Positions 24,471 to 33,879 of a stretch of DNA of 45,461 nt are shown here, in pieces. Position numbers and translations under genes: made by a program. The stretch's first letter is position 1. Every line of letters begins with the position of its first letter. Source of the DNA: an uncultured Methylococcaceae bacterium (GTDB lineage Bacteria; Pseudomonadota; Gammaproteobacteria; Methylococcales; Methylococcaceae); contig CAIWDB010000139.1 in NCBI GenBank assembly GCA_903911305.1, positions 1 to 45,461 of the forward strand, written 5' to 3'. The notes below the pieces were generated by a model. The model did not search any database, was not told where the DNA came from, and worked only from the letters and a program-made list of their open reading frames with translations.

Positions 24471-26915
24471 ATGACCATTAGTTCTGAACGTTATACAAAA
24501 TTCATTTGTTACTTGTTGCTGGTGGCTGGCGCAGCCTTGACATTACGTGGTTTTATTAATTTCCAATGGGATAAGGATTATTTATATACAAATAGCGGTT
24601 TTATAAAATATATATGCTATTTTATAGTATCCTCCCTCTTGGTTTTCTTTGGCTCATCTCATTTCAAAAAATCACCTTTTCTGGTTGGATCGGTAATAAG
24701 CGTTGCATTGGCTTTATATGCAAATGCGTTATGGTCCTTGATAGTCGTGCTTTGGATAGTGGTTTCTTCTGTTATTTTGGGTCAATCATTATTATCAAAA
24801 TTATTTGGTAAGTATCAGTACAATAACCTTAGCCAATTTTTAGTTGGGATTGGGTTTTTAGGGACGCTAGTCGGATTGCTCGCCCATTTTCCATATAATT
24901 ATTTTGGAATATACGGCATTGCCCTAATTATGCCATTGATTGTGTGGCACAAGTCACTGAAAGGATTTTTAATCAGTCAGTCGAATTGGTTTTCAGGTGA
25001 ATATTCAGAACCAAAGTCTGTAAAAATACTGGATACTGTCATTGTTGGTGTGGCACTCGTTGATTTTATTATCGCGTTGATGCCTGAGATTGGGTTTGAC
25101 CCATTGGTCATGCATCTTTTCATACCCGCCCATTTATCCCTGCGGCATCAATGGGGCTTTGCCGTCGACACCTATGTATGGGCCGTCATGCCAATGCTGG
25201 GAGACTGGATCTATTCGATCGGCTACATGTTGGGCGGGGAGACATCGGCACGCCTGATCAATACGGGGTTCATCTTCATTTTAGGCTGGTTAATTCGCGA
25301 ACTTGTCTTGTGGGCAGGCGGTAATTCAATTGGCTCAAGGTGGGCTGTTCTGCTTTTTCTCTCGACACCGCTTACACTTTCCGAGTCTAGCTGCGTTTTT
25401 ATCGAATCGGTATTGACTGTATTTATTGTATCGGGGGCATTTGGATTGCTGCGCTCATGTTGGCCCATGGGGAACCCTCGTTATGAGTTTCCTGTCGCAG
25501 GGTTTCTGCTCGGCTGTGCGCTGAGTACGAAGGCATTGACGCTATTCATTTTGCCGGTTCTTCTTTTGGTGTTGGTGATACGTTACAAGCTATGGTTAAA
25601 AAGCGATTATGTTAATAGTATATTGATTGGTATATTTTTATTATTTGCATTTGGCATGATACCCTATGTTACCGCTTGGGTATTGACAGGAAATCCGGTT
25701 TTCCCTTTTTATAATGGCATATTCAAATCGCCCTATTTTGATGTCTATAATTTTGTAGATGGACGATGGCAAATGGGACTTTCATGGAATACCCTTTATG
25801 ATATTACTTTTTTTTCAACTAAATATGCGGAGGCTTTGCCAGGTGTGGCTGGGTTTCAATGGCTGCTCCTCCTGCCAGTGACTTCGTTAATAATATTAAT
25901 GAAGTGGAATAAACAAGGGTTAGTGTTATTGTTTATTAGTTTGGCAAGTTTTTTCTTTATATTCAATTCTATAAGTTATTTGAGGTATGCATTTCCACTA
26001 TACCCTTTTCTTTGTGCCACGATAGGTATAGGGATATCACAATCTTGCAGTTCCCTAAGGCTTGTGGAAAGTGTAATCGCGTATTGCTGTGTCGGACTCA
26101 ATCTAGTCTTTATCAATTCTGGGTTTAATACTTATGTTAGTTTCCCTATTGAATATCTTTCAAGCCAGTCTGACCGTGCATTATTGCTTAGGCAAATATT
26201 ACCCATACGAAGTGCTGTTGAAATTGTAAATTCATTGAATTCAGAACACAGTCCGGTTGGGTTTTTTGCCGACCCACTCAGTGCCGGCTTGGCTTCCGAT
26301 GGCTTATACACCAACTGGTATAATTCGCGGTTCAATTCCATGATTGATGCTGCCACCACCCCGATTGACATTGCCCGTGTATTGAAGAAATATAAAGTCC
26401 AATATGTGATCGTTGACGACAATTGGGGTAAGGCGGGGCAACTGGCATTGCTCGATCAAGTGACGGGTACGGTTTCAAGGGTTGCAAACGTTTCGGTTAG
26501 GATTTTCCGCCGTGAAAGTGTCCAATCTGAACTTCTCAAGAATGTAAAGCTGGATTCGCCTAGCGACTGGGCTATGGAAAAGGGTGTGGTATTCACACCT
26601 GATAGGGAGTTATTGGTCAGTGAGGCATCCCATGCAAGCCAGCTAGTGCCAGTCACCCCAAATGAGCGATATCTTCTTTCTGTAAAATTTCATTGCAGCA
26701 CAAAGCCTGCGCCGGGGCGTATGCAAGTCAATTGGCTTGATGGCAACCATAAACTCATTAAAGCCGACATCAGAGTAAATGACTGCCAGGAGAAAATAGC
26801 CGAATACTCCATGGAGGTTATCGCCCCACCTAACGCAAGCTTTGCGGTTGTGTACGCGGCAGCACATACGGAACTTCCCGTGTTGTTCAAAGAAATCTCT
26901 TTTAAGGAAGATTGA
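24471..26915 (+). CDS. Polytopic membrane protein, probable GT-C-type glycosyltransferase
   Basis: An 814-residue protein. Residues 1 to about 560 contain a dozen or more hydrophobic segments, with an early periplasmic loop carrying acidic residues, as in ArnT/PMT-type lipid-linked sugar transferases. Residues about 570-680 are soluble (DIARVLKKYKVQYVIVDDNW). The last 110 residues (LVPVTPNERYLLSVKFHC onward) look like a carbohydrate-binding beta sandwich. No exact family is claimed. The gene is markedly AT-rich compared with its neighbours (runs such as tttataaaatatatatgc), a sign of transfer. Only one base separates its stop from the next start, so it is the first gene of the glycan operon. 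The ribosome binding site is weak. Confidence 0.7.
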   Translation: MTISSERYTKFICYLLLVAGAALTLRGFINFQWDKDYLYTNSGFIKYICYFIVSSLLVFFGSSHFKKSPFLVGSVISVALALYANALWSLIVVLWIVVSSVILGQSLLSKLFGKYQYNNLSQFLVGIGFLGTLVGLLAHFPYNYFGIYGIALIMPLIVWHKSLKGFLISQSNWFSGEYSEPKSVKILDTVIVGVALVDFIIALMPEIGFDPLVMHLFIPAHLSLRHQWGFAVDTYVWAVMPMLGDWIYSIGYMLGGETSARLINTGFIFILGWLIRELVLWAGGNSIGSRWAVLLFLSTPLTLSESSCVFIESVLTVFIVSGAFGLLRSCWPMGNPRYEFPVAGFLLGCALSTKALTLFILPVLLLVLVIRYKLWLKSDYVNSILIGIFLLFAFGMIPYVTAWVLTGNPVFPFYNGIFKSPYFDVYNFVDGRWQMGLSWNTLYDITFFSTKYAEALPGVAGFQWLLLLPVTSLIILMKWNKQGLVLLFISLASFFFIFNSISYLRYAFPLYPFLCATIGIGISQSCSSLRLVESVIAYCCVGLNLVFINSGFNTYVSFPIEYLSSQSDRALLLRQILPIRSAVEIVNSLNSEHSPVGFFADPLSAGLASDGLYTNWYNSRFNSMIDAATTPIDIARVLKKYKVQYVIVDDNWGKAGQLALLDQVTGTVSRVANVSVRIFRRESVQSELLKNVKLDSPSDWAMEKGVVFTPDRELLVSEASHASQLVPVTPNERYLLSVKFHCSTKPAPGRMQVNWLDGNHKLIKADIRVNDCQEKIAEYSMEVIAPPNASFAVVYAAAHTELPVLFKEISFKED

Positions 26916-26916
26916 T

Positions 26917-27972
26917 ATGATGAGTACGGCTAAACGGTCTCTTGAAAAGTTACAATCCGAGCACAAGTATTTCGATGCCAACATAGCGGTGGTCATCCCA
27001 TGCTATAAGGTGATTCAACAAATAGAAAAAGTTGTTGCGGAGATTCCTAAGTATGTCCGAAATATCTATATTATTGATGATGCCTGCCCGGATGGTTCTG
27101 GCGAATTTGTCAGGCGGCATGTCAGGGATGAGCGAATCCATATAATCTGCCACGACAACAATCGAGGGGTTGGGGGGGCGGTTATTTCAGGCTACCTTGC
27201 CGCCATTGCCGACGGGGCTGATGTGATTGTCAAAGTTGATGGCGACGGTCAGATGGATCCCGAGCTGATTCCATTCTTCGTGGAGCCAATCCTATTCGGG
27301 GAGGCGGATTACACCAAGGGAAATCGCTTCTTCGACTTGAATCAAATCCAGGCGATGCCGAAAGTACGCATATTTGGGAATGCCGTGCTGTCTTTCATGG
27401 CAAAGCTGTCAACGGGCTATTGGGATTTATTCGACCCGACCAACGGCTATACCGCCATCCATGCCGATGTGGCCAAGCATCTCCCGTTTGAAAGCATCAG
27501 CCGCCGCTATTTTTTTGAGACAGACATGCTGTTTAGGTTGAACACCTTGCGCGCGGTGGTGATTGATGTGCCAATCGATGCAAAATATGGGGACGAGGTG
27601 AGCAACCTGAAAATATCCAAAATCATCGGTGAGTTCCTTTTCAAGCACATGAGGAATTTTGTCAAACGGATTTTCTACAACTATTATCTGCGGGGGATGT
27701 CGCTGGCCTCGCTTGAATTGCCCTTGGGGTTGTTGTCTTTGTTGTTTGGGGTTATTTATGGCGGCTACAACTGGCTTGAGTCCGCCCGGGCGGGGTTGCC
27801 GACGCCGGCCGGCACCGTCATGCTGTCAGCCCTGCCAATTTTGATGGGGCTACAGTTTGTGATGGCCTTCCTTGGGTACGACATCGCTTCCATGCCGCGC
27901 CGGCCAAGGCATAAAAGCATTCGTGGCAACGGCGTTTCACTAAGATGGCAAAAAAATGAGACTAATACTTGA
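26917..27972 (+). CDS. Family 2 glycosyltransferase (dolichyl-phosphate mannose synthase-like)
   Basis: A 351-residue GT-A enzyme. From the ATG at 26917, VVIPCYK lies at 25-31, the nucleotide-binding aspartates IIDDA at 52-56 and the metal-binding DGDGQ at 108-112. The C-terminus has two membrane helices (LGLLSLLFGVIYGGYNW and VMLSALPILMGLQFVMAFLG). This is the DPM1/GtrB pattern of enzymes that load a sugar onto polyprenyl phosphate, feeding a GT-C transferase such as the one encoded just upstream. The ORF-track start (26842) lies inside the previous gene; AAGGAAG at 26904-26910 fixes the start at 26917. Confidence 0.87.
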   Translation: MMSTAKRSLEKLQSEHKYFDANIAVVIPCYKVIQQIEKVVAEIPKYVRNIYIIDDACPDGSGEFVRRHVRDERIHIICHDNNRGVGGAVISGYLAAIADGADVIVKVDGDGQMDPELIPFFVEPILFGEADYTKGNRFFDLNQIQAMPKVRIFGNAVLSFMAKLSTGYWDLFDPTNGYTAIHADVAKHLPFESISRRYFFETDMLFRLNTLRAVVIDVPIDAKYGDEVSNLKISKIIGEFLFKHMRNFVKRIFYNYYLRGMSLASLELPLGLLSLLFGVIYGGYNWLESARAGLPTPAGTVMLSALPILMGLQFVMAFLGYDIASMPRRPRHKSIRGNGVSLRWQKNETNT

Positions 27973-28750
27973 TCTGTTGCAAGATCCTCTGCTTGAAGGC
28001 ATGGATGTCGATGGGGAGAATCGGCTGAAGCTGCACCGGCAGATGCTTGAGAAAAAGCGCATGTTGCGTGAAGTGTTCACCGGTTTTCACCATTCATTCA
28101 GAACGCTTGACCGGCAATTCTTCACAGGCCAAGGCATTGAGGTTGAATTGGGCGCGGGCGTATCACCGATGCGCGATTCTTACCCGGAGGTGTTGGCCAC
28201 CGATATCGTCGACGCCCCCTGCTTGGATCGGGTGATCAATGCCGAGGCAATGGAACTTGCGGACAACTCGGTCAGGGCCATTTACGGGCAGAATTGCTTC
28301 CATCACTTTCCACACCCCGACCAGTTCTTTAACGAACTTGACCGGGTGTTGGTCCCCGGAGGGGGGGCCATATTGCTGGAACCTTATTATGGCCCGTTTG
28401 CAAGTTTTCTGTACAAGCGTCTGTTCCGCTCGGAGGGCTTCGATAAACACTACCCGTCTTGGGAAACGCCTGCTACAGGGCCTATGAACGGTGCGAATCA
28501 GGCGCTTAGCTACATCGTCTTTGTTCGTGACAGGGCTGACTATGAGCGCAAACACCCGTCGCTCAAGATTGCGCACCAACAACTCGTTGAGAACCATTTG
28601 AGATATCTGCTTTCGGGCGGTTTGAACTTCCGGCAACTTTTGCCCGATTCATGTACTGGATTTGTGAAGTTTTTGGAAAAGCTGCTATCCCCGCTGAATC
28701 GATGGATTGCACTCCACCATATCATCGTCATTCGCAAAGAGGCCGCATGA
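27956..28750 (+). CDS. Class I SAM-dependent methyltransferase in the glycan operon
   Basis: A 264-residue protein with a methyltransferase core: motif I VELGAGVSP (63-71), strand-2 VLATDIVD and a post-I segment INAEAMELADNSVRAIYGQNCFHHF, followed by the motif LDRVLVPGG. The C-terminal third includes an aromatic, possibly membrane-facing segment (YYGPFASFLYKRLF). The substrate is probably a sugar or glycolipid intermediate, judged only from the neighbours. It overlaps the GT2 gene by 17 bases and shares an ATGA overlap with the GtrA gene. Confidence 0.83.
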   Translation: MRLILDLLQDPLLEGMDVDGENRLKLHRQMLEKKRMLREVFTGFHHSFRTLDRQFFTGQGIEVELGAGVSPMRDSYPEVLATDIVDAPCLDRVINAEAMELADNSVRAIYGQNCFHHFPHPDQFFNELDRVLVPGGGAILLEPYYGPFASFLYKRLFRSEGFDKHYPSWETPATGPMNGANQALSYIVFVRDRADYERKHPSLKIAHQQLVENHLRYLLSGGLNFRQLLPDSCTGFVKFLEKLLSPLNRWIALHHIIVIRKEAA

Positions 28751-29169
28751 CTTTTGTAAGATATGTCGCCATTCAGGTCCTCGCCTATGTCATTGACATG
28801 GGGGTGTTCCTAGTCATATTGAGATCTGAAGTGTTCATGCCGCTCGTCGCCAACATTCTAGGCAAAGTCGCTGCGGGCGTTTTTGCCTTCGTCGCCCATC
28901 GGGTGTTCACATTCCGTGTCGCAGAGAAGGCAAGCAAAAAACATCAAGCCATTCGCTATTTTGCGCTGTTGGGACTTAATATTCCATTATCATCGGCGGT
29001 TCTTTACCTAATGCTGGTTTACATTGCCAATCCGGTTGTCGCTAAATTCATTTCAGACGTTGTTTGCTTGGTTTTGACTTACAGTTTGAGCAAGCATTTT
29101 GTTTTTGTCGGCAAGCATAAGAAACCTAAGAAGGTGAAGGGCGGTAAAGCGTTTGAGGTAGGCAAATGA
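28747..29169 (+). CDS. GtrA-family membrane protein
   Basis: A 140-residue integral membrane protein with four hydrophobic segments, the GtrA layout. It begins FVRYVAIQVLAYVIDMGVFLV and carries the family's central F-AHRVFTFR motif between helices 2 and 3. GtrA proteins are linked to translocation or presentation of polyprenyl-linked sugars made by GT2 enzymes. I choose the ATG at 28747, which overlaps the previous stop as ATGA; the ORF-track start at 28651 would put 32 unrelated residues in front. Its stop overlaps the start of the epimerase gene by 4 bases. Confidence 0.87.
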   Translation: MTFVRYVAIQVLAYVIDMGVFLVILRSEVFMPLVANILGKVAAGVFAFVAHRVFTFRVAEKASKKHQAIRYFALLGLNIPLSSAVLYLMLVYIANPVVAKFISDVVCLVLTYSLSKHFVFVGKHKKPKKVKGGKAFEVGK

Positions 29170-30443
29170 GGATAGTGATAACAGGTTCAACGGGTTATAT
29201 CGGTTCGCATTTGACGGATTTGGCCTTGCAGCGAGGTTTCGATGTCGTTGCGGCTTCACGCCAGAAGCCCGAATCTTCGGCTGTATTATGGCTATCCTAT
29301 GATTTGTCTTCCGCTGACGCGGTCGTATTGCCTGATGACACTGTCGCTGTGTTACATCTTGCCGCCAATCTGCCACATGACATTTCAATCAGCGACGAAC
29401 AAGAGCAGTTCTCCGCCAACAAGCTCATTAAGTCTGCCCAAGCCGTCGGTGCAAGATTCATTTTCATCTCCAGCCAAACAGCCAATCCTGATGCGCCGAC
29501 GGCTTATGGGCGGATCAAATGGCGCATAGAGCAGGATGTGCTGGCTGCCGGTGGTTGGGTGGTGCGGCCAGGACAAGTCTATGGCGGCAGGGAGCGTGGT
29601 TTGTTCGGCACCTTGGTGGACACAGTCCGGCGCTTGCCGGTGCTTCCCGCGTTTTTACCCTCGCCCAACGTGCAGCCCATCCATGTCGACGACCTTGCTC
29701 AGTGCTTGCTGAGCATTGCCGTCGGTGCGGACACCCGGCCTCGCGTGTGGTGTCTCGCCGCTAGCGAGCCAGTCAGTTTTACCCGCTTTCTGCGGGCCAT
29801 TGCCTCTGATCGGGTGCGACGCTTTCGCTTGCCCTTCCCTATTCCTGTCATGGCCATCCAAGCCATGGCCTCGATATTAGGGCCACAGTGGATGGCGCGC
29901 ATAGGCATGGCGAGGCTCTCTTCACTGTTCGATTTGCCTGTGATGGAAACAGCCAGTGACTTGCAACGCATGGGACTGACGTTGCGGCCTCTGCGGTCTG
30001 GAATGCACCGCTCAGGCAATGGCAGGCGGCGGCAATTAGCGGAAGAAGGGCTGTCCCTGTTGACGTATGTGTTGAGGGAGCGTCCCAAGGCAAGTGTCAT
30101 ACGCCATTATGTGCGTATCATTGAACAATTGCGTGATGGGGTTCCGTTGGGCCTGCCTACGTGGATTATTGGCTTGCCCGTCATGCTGGTGCTATTGGAC
30201 GACAGGGCTTATGCAGAGTCGGCGAGGGGTGCAGAGTTCGCATGGCGGTTGGAGGCGGCGACCGTGTTGGCCGAAGCCACACCACAGGGGGCACGTCGCT
30301 TTCTTGATCGAAAACCAGGTGCATTAAGGGCTTTGGTCGGCATGTCCTATCCGGTGTTCGCGGAAATTTTCTGGCGAGCGTTACGGATACCCTGCAAGCC
30401 TTTTCTTTGGCGGTATATGCATGAATCGTGGGGATGCCAGTGA
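29166..30443 (+). CDS. NAD-dependent epimerase/dehydratase with C-terminal extension
   Basis: A 425-residue protein. The N-terminal extended short-chain dehydrogenase fold has the dinucleotide motif GSTGYIG (7-13), and in the middle the FISSQTANPDAPTAYGRIKW segment holds a Ser and a Tyr-x3-Lys-like arrangement (YGRIK). After about residue 300 there is a 120-residue tail (VIRHYVRIIEQLRDGVPLGL onward) with no recognised domain. NAD(P)-dependent sugar-nucleotide or lipid-linked sugar modification is the likely reaction; the exact one cannot be told. It overlaps the GtrA gene by 4 bases and the GMC gene by 10. Confidence 0.83.
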   Translation: MRIVITGSTGYIGSHLTDLALQRGFDVVAASRQKPESSAVLWLSYDLSSADAVVLPDDTVAVLHLAANLPHDISISDEQEQFSANKLIKSAQAVGARFIFISSQTANPDAPTAYGRIKWRIEQDVLAAGGWVVRPGQVYGGRERGLFGTLVDTVRRLPVLPAFLPSPNVQPIHVDDLAQCLLSIAVGADTRPRVWCLAASEPVSFTRFLRAIASDRVRRFRLPFPIPVMAIQAMASILGPQWMARIGMARLSSLFDLPVMETASDLQRMGLTLRPLRSGMHRSGNGRRRQLAEEGLSLLTYVLRERPKASVIRHYVRIIEQLRDGVPLGLPTWIIGLPVMLVLLDDRAYAESARGAEFAWRLEAATVLAEATPQGARRFLDRKPGALRALVGMSYPVFAEIFWRALRIPCKPFLWRYMHESWGCQ

Positions 30444-32029
30444 AACCAGAATTTGATGTGGTTATCGTGGGAAGCGGGCCTTCGGGTATTTCTGCCGCGT
30501 TCCCGCTGGTTGAGTCAGGGCTTTCCGTGCTATTGGTCGACGGCGGTCGACAAGCCACCCTCTCCCCTCCCTCCCACGCCTTCCTTGAATCCAGGAGGCA
30601 AGATGCAGATCAATGGAAATGGATGATTGGAGAGGGTTTCCATGCATTGCAAAACCGGGATGCGGTATCGCCCAAGCTACGGGTTCCAGTGCATGGCTAT
30701 GTGTTTGAAGGTTTTGCAACCGTCAACCGGATTGAGCCGCAGAGTTTTGTCGCCGTCGGATCTCTCGCGGCGGGAGGGCTTTCCAACGCTTGGGGCTGTG
30801 GCGTGGCCCGGCTCTCCAAAGCCGAAATGTCCGCATACCCTTTCAGCGCTGCTGACATTGAAGGTTCTTATCGTGCCGTCGCCCAACGGATGGGGGTCAG
30901 CGGCGGACAGGCTGACGAATTGTCGGAATACTTTGGGTTGGATGAATATTCGCAGCCTCCCATCAGGATGGATGCACTGCACACTGACCTTTACGACCGT
31001 TACAAAAAGCATAGGCTGGCCTTGGGGAAAAACGGATTCCGTTTGGGGCGTTCCAGGGTCGCCGTGCTAAGCCGGGATCTGAATGGGCGCAAGGCTTGCG
31101 ATCTTTTGGAGAACTGCCTGTGGGGCTGCCACCGTCGCGCCATGTATTCGGCGTTTGACGAGTTGCCCGCGTTGCAACGGCATGGGAACTTCCATTATGA
31201 GAGCGGTTTCGTGGTGGAAGGGATCGCCAGAAACGAAAACGGCTGGTTGGTGGAAGGGCAGCGAGGGTCGCAAGAGCGCCGGTCGGTGAGCGCACGCAAA
31301 GTGATGTTGGCGGCAGGCACTTTGGCGACGACTAGGCTGGCTTTGCAGACACTGAAGCTTCACCAGCCAATCCCATTGCTGTCCTGCCCGACCGCTGCAT
31401 TTCTGCTCTGGTTGCCTCGCTTGACGGGTTTCCAGCGCACGGGTGCTTTCGGCCTAGGGCAGTTATCTTATGCCGTGGACATCAAAGACGGCATTTCCGC
31501 ATTTGGCTCGACCTTTGCCACAACAGGTATTATGGTATCGGAATTTGTCAGGCACTTGCCGATGAGTCGACGTTATGGCATTGATTTGCTTGGGGTGTTG
31601 TTGAGTTCGTGCTTGGTTGGGAATGTGTTTTTGCCGGGCCACCTCACCCTTGCCAAGGCCGCATTGGCAGCCAATGGCTCACTTACTGTCAGCGGTAGCT
31701 ATAGCGACCAAGTCCCATGCCTAATGGTTGAGGTAGGGAAGAAACTACGCAAAGCCTACTTTCGGATGGGCGCGGTGTTGATGCCTATGAGTTTTACGGT
31801 AGGTATGCCCGGCGGAGACATCCATTATGCGGGGACGCTGCCCATGCGGATAGCGCCTGAATTGGGCGAGACCGACACATTTGGGGAGTTGCACGGTGCC
31901 GAAGGCATGTACGTGGTGGATGCCGCCTGTTTGCCGGAACTGTCAGAAAAATCGCACACCCTGACCATTATGGCGAACGCCGACAGGATTGCCCACTATG
32001 TTGCCAACACCATGAAAAGCCATACTTAA
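30434..32029 (+). CDS. GMC-family FAD-dependent oxidoreductase
   Basis: A 531-residue flavoprotein. The FAD-binding motif FDVVIVGSGPSGISA lies at residues 7-21, and the C-terminal GMC_oxred_C signature region YVVDAACLPELSEKSHTLTIMANADRIA supplies conserved substrate-site residues. A middle stretch AAGTLATTRLALQ fits the family. GMC enzymes oxidise alcohols or sugars. The start is ATG 30434 rather than the GTG at 30428; the gene begins inside the last codons of the epimerase gene. It closes the six-gene operon; the sequence then converges on the NamZ gene. Confidence 0.83.
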   Translation: MPVKPEFDVVIVGSGPSGISAAFPLVESGLSVLLVDGGRQATLSPPSHAFLESRRQDADQWKWMIGEGFHALQNRDAVSPKLRVPVHGYVFEGFATVNRIEPQSFVAVGSLAAGGLSNAWGCGVARLSKAEMSAYPFSAADIEGSYRAVAQRMGVSGGQADELSEYFGLDEYSQPPIRMDALHTDLYDRYKKHRLALGKNGFRLGRSRVAVLSRDLNGRKACDLLENCLWGCHRRAMYSAFDELPALQRHGNFHYESGFVVEGIARNENGWLVEGQRGSQERRSVSARKVMLAAGTLATTRLALQTLKLHQPIPLLSCPTAAFLLWLPRLTGFQRTGAFGLGQLSYAVDIKDGISAFGSTFATTGIMVSEFVRHLPMSRRYGIDLLGVLLSSCLVGNVFLPGHLTLAKAALAANGSLTVSGSYSDQVPCLMVEVGKKLRKAYFRMGAVLMPMSFTVGMPGGDIHYAGTLPMRIAPELGETDTFGELHGAEGMYVVDAACLPELSEKSHTLTIMANADRIAHYVANTMKSHT

Positions 32030-32054
32030 TTTCATCATCAATTTATAATTCGAA

Positions 32055-33263
32055 TTAACCATACAGGCTCACTGTGTTGATCTCTTCCCCCCATGCCTCC
32101 TCGTCCGGTTTGGTCAGCCTGTCCAAATCTTCGGGGCTGGCTTCATGTTCGTCCACCCATTCCCGTAGTAGTTCACTGCCGTTGATCAAGTCGATGGCGA
32201 GGCGGTCGCGTTCGTATTCATAAGGGAAATCGCGCCACAACGGGTAGTCCGGGTAGAGTCTGCGTATCGCTTTGAAGGCCAAGGCTTGCAACCGCCACGG
32301 GCGGAAGGTTTCGTGGTGATAGGCCGGGTCGTCCACATGGATTTGCACCCCGGTACACAGTTGGCCCGCGTGTTTGTGGAAGGTCGGTTCAAACCAGCAG
32401 GTGCGCAAGCGGCAACCTTGCAGCCAATGCGGGGGGGCTAGGCGATACATCTCAACCAATAGCTTGTCCGCGTCCAAGTCGGGCGCGCCGAACAGTTCCA
32501 AAGGCCGGGTGGTTCCTCGCCCTTCCGACAGAGTCGTGCCTTCCAGCATGACCGTGCCGGCGTAACAACGCGCCATCGACAGGTTGGGCGCATTGGGGCT
32601 GGGGTTGATCCAACTACGCTCGCCCAAAGGCCAGCCATAACCCGGCGCTTGTTCCGGGTTCCAGCCTTCCATTTTGACGACGTGGCAATCGACATCCAAG
32701 CCGAGTGTGTTGATGAACCAATGTGCCAACTCGCCCATGGTCAGCCCGTGCCGCATCGGAAACTTGCCCGCACCGACAAAACTTTCCCAGCCCTCGCGCA
32801 GGCACAAGCCCTCGACCGGGCGGCCCGCCGGGTTGGGCCGGTCCAGCACCCAAACGGATTTGCCAAACTTAGCCGCTTCTTCCAGCACATAGCGCAAGGT
32901 GGTGATGAAGGTGTAGATGCGGCAGCCCAAATCCTGCAAATCCACCAGCAGCACATCGAAACTATCCATCATCGTGGGCGTGGGGCGGCGCACTTCGCCA
33001 TACAGGCTGAATATCGGGATGCCCAAAGCCGGGTCGGTGAAATCCACTGATTCGACCATGTTGTCCTGCTTGTCGCCGCGCAACCCGTGCTGGGGTCCGA
33101 AGGCGGCGGTCAGTGTGATGCCTTTAGTCGCTGCCAGTGCGTCCAGCGAGTGGGTGAGGTTTGCCGTCACCGAGGCGGGGTGGGCCAGCAAGGCGACGCG
33201 ACGGCCAGCCAAGGGTTTGCGTAAGTCTGCGTGTTCAAGTAACAGGTCGATGCCGAATTTCAT
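32055..33263 (-). CDS. Exo-beta-N-acetylmuramidase NamZ family (DUF1343)
   Basis: A 402-residue protein matching DUF1343/NamZ through the segments GRRVALLAHPASVT, AFGPQHGLRGDKQDNM, PIFSLYGEVRRPT and VLLVDLQDLGCRIYTFITTL, then VLDRPNPAGRP. NamZ removes N-acetylmuramic acid from the non-reducing ends of peptidoglycan fragments. No signal peptide is visible, so action in the cytoplasm on recycled muropeptides is more likely than secretion. The protein appears full length. It is on the same strand as the small genes and the DOMON-like gene upstream, and converges with the GMC oxidoreductase gene. Confidence 0.9.
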   Translation of the reverse strand: MKFGIDLLLEHADLRKPLAGRRVALLAHPASVTANLTHSLDALAATKGITLTAAFGPQHGLRGDKQDNMVESVDFTDPALGIPIFSLYGEVRRPTPTMMDSFDVLLVDLQDLGCRIYTFITTLRYVLEEAAKFGKSVWVLDRPNPAGRPVEGLCLREGWESFVGAGKFPMRHGLTMGELAHWFINTLGLDVDCHVVKMEGWNPEQAPGYGWPLGERSWINPSPNAPNLSMARCYAGTVMLEGTTLSEGRGTTRPLELFGAPDLDADKLLVEMYRLAPPHWLQGCRLRTCWFEPTFHKHAGQLCTGVQIHVDDPAYHHETFRPWRLQALAFKAIRRLYPDYPLWRDFPYEYERDRLAIDLINGSELLREWVDEHEASPEDLDRLTKPDEEAWGEEINTVSLYG

Positions 33264-33316
33264 AGTGGTACGGGAAAAATCAATAGTAAAGGTTTATGCC
33301 CCCGCTTTTTCAGGGA

Positions 33317-33727
33317 TTATGACGACATGCGATTCAGCAAAGCCTCGTCGTCGTCAGTCCACGGGCTTCCTTTGGCTTCCCATGCCTTTTCCTTCCGCCT
33401 CATTTGCTCAGATTCATTATCGATTTGCTGCAATTGTTCGGCAGTCAGCCCTAGCATTGTGACGACTTTTGTGCCATCTGGCATGATATGCTCTTCAATT
33501 TGTTCTATTTCTAGTTTCGGGTAGAATTTGCGCCGCCATTTGTTGGCGTAATTCCCGTCTTGGTTAATTTCCACCCGAGTACCGCCGAACAATCCTCCCA
33601 ACAGAACTTTTAACCGCTTTTCGCTGGTGTCTTTGCCCTTGTTTTTTAGCAAAGCGGTAATTTCTGCTTTCAATTGCTCGTAAGTCGCGCAGCTTTCATA
33701 AAGCTTGTTGATATCATCTGCCAGCAT
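33317..33727 (-). CDS. Hypothetical protein, 136 residues
   Basis: I do not recognise this protein. It is soluble and highly charged, with an N-terminal helical part (ADDINKLYESCATYEQLKAEI), a central NYANKWRRKFYPKLEIEQIE segment and a helical C-terminus ending in a WTDDDEALLNRMSS tail. The start at 33727 (MLADDIN) is preferred because GGGTGGT precedes it; the ORF-track start adds MVI. It is separated by 152 bases from the next upstream gene and by 53 from NamZ. Third of three small unknown genes lying between NamZ and the DOMON-like gene. Confidence 0.6.
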   Translation of the reverse strand: MLADDINKLYESCATYEQLKAEITALLKNKGKDTSEKRLKVLLGGLFGGTRVEINQDGNYANKWRRKFYPKLEIEQIEEHIMPDGTKVVTMLGLTAEQLQQIDNESEQMRRKEKAWEAKGSPWTDDDEALLNRMSS

Positions 33728-33879
33728 TATAACCACCCTATTAAGTTAAAAGCAGTTGAAATCCTTATTTTTAGGGGTTTTTTTCCAGTTCGTGGCTCGG
33801 AAATCCGTATTCCGCTACGCTTCATACGAGCTACATTTCTTAACTTAATGGCAGTGACGGAAACCGTTGAAACGATCAA

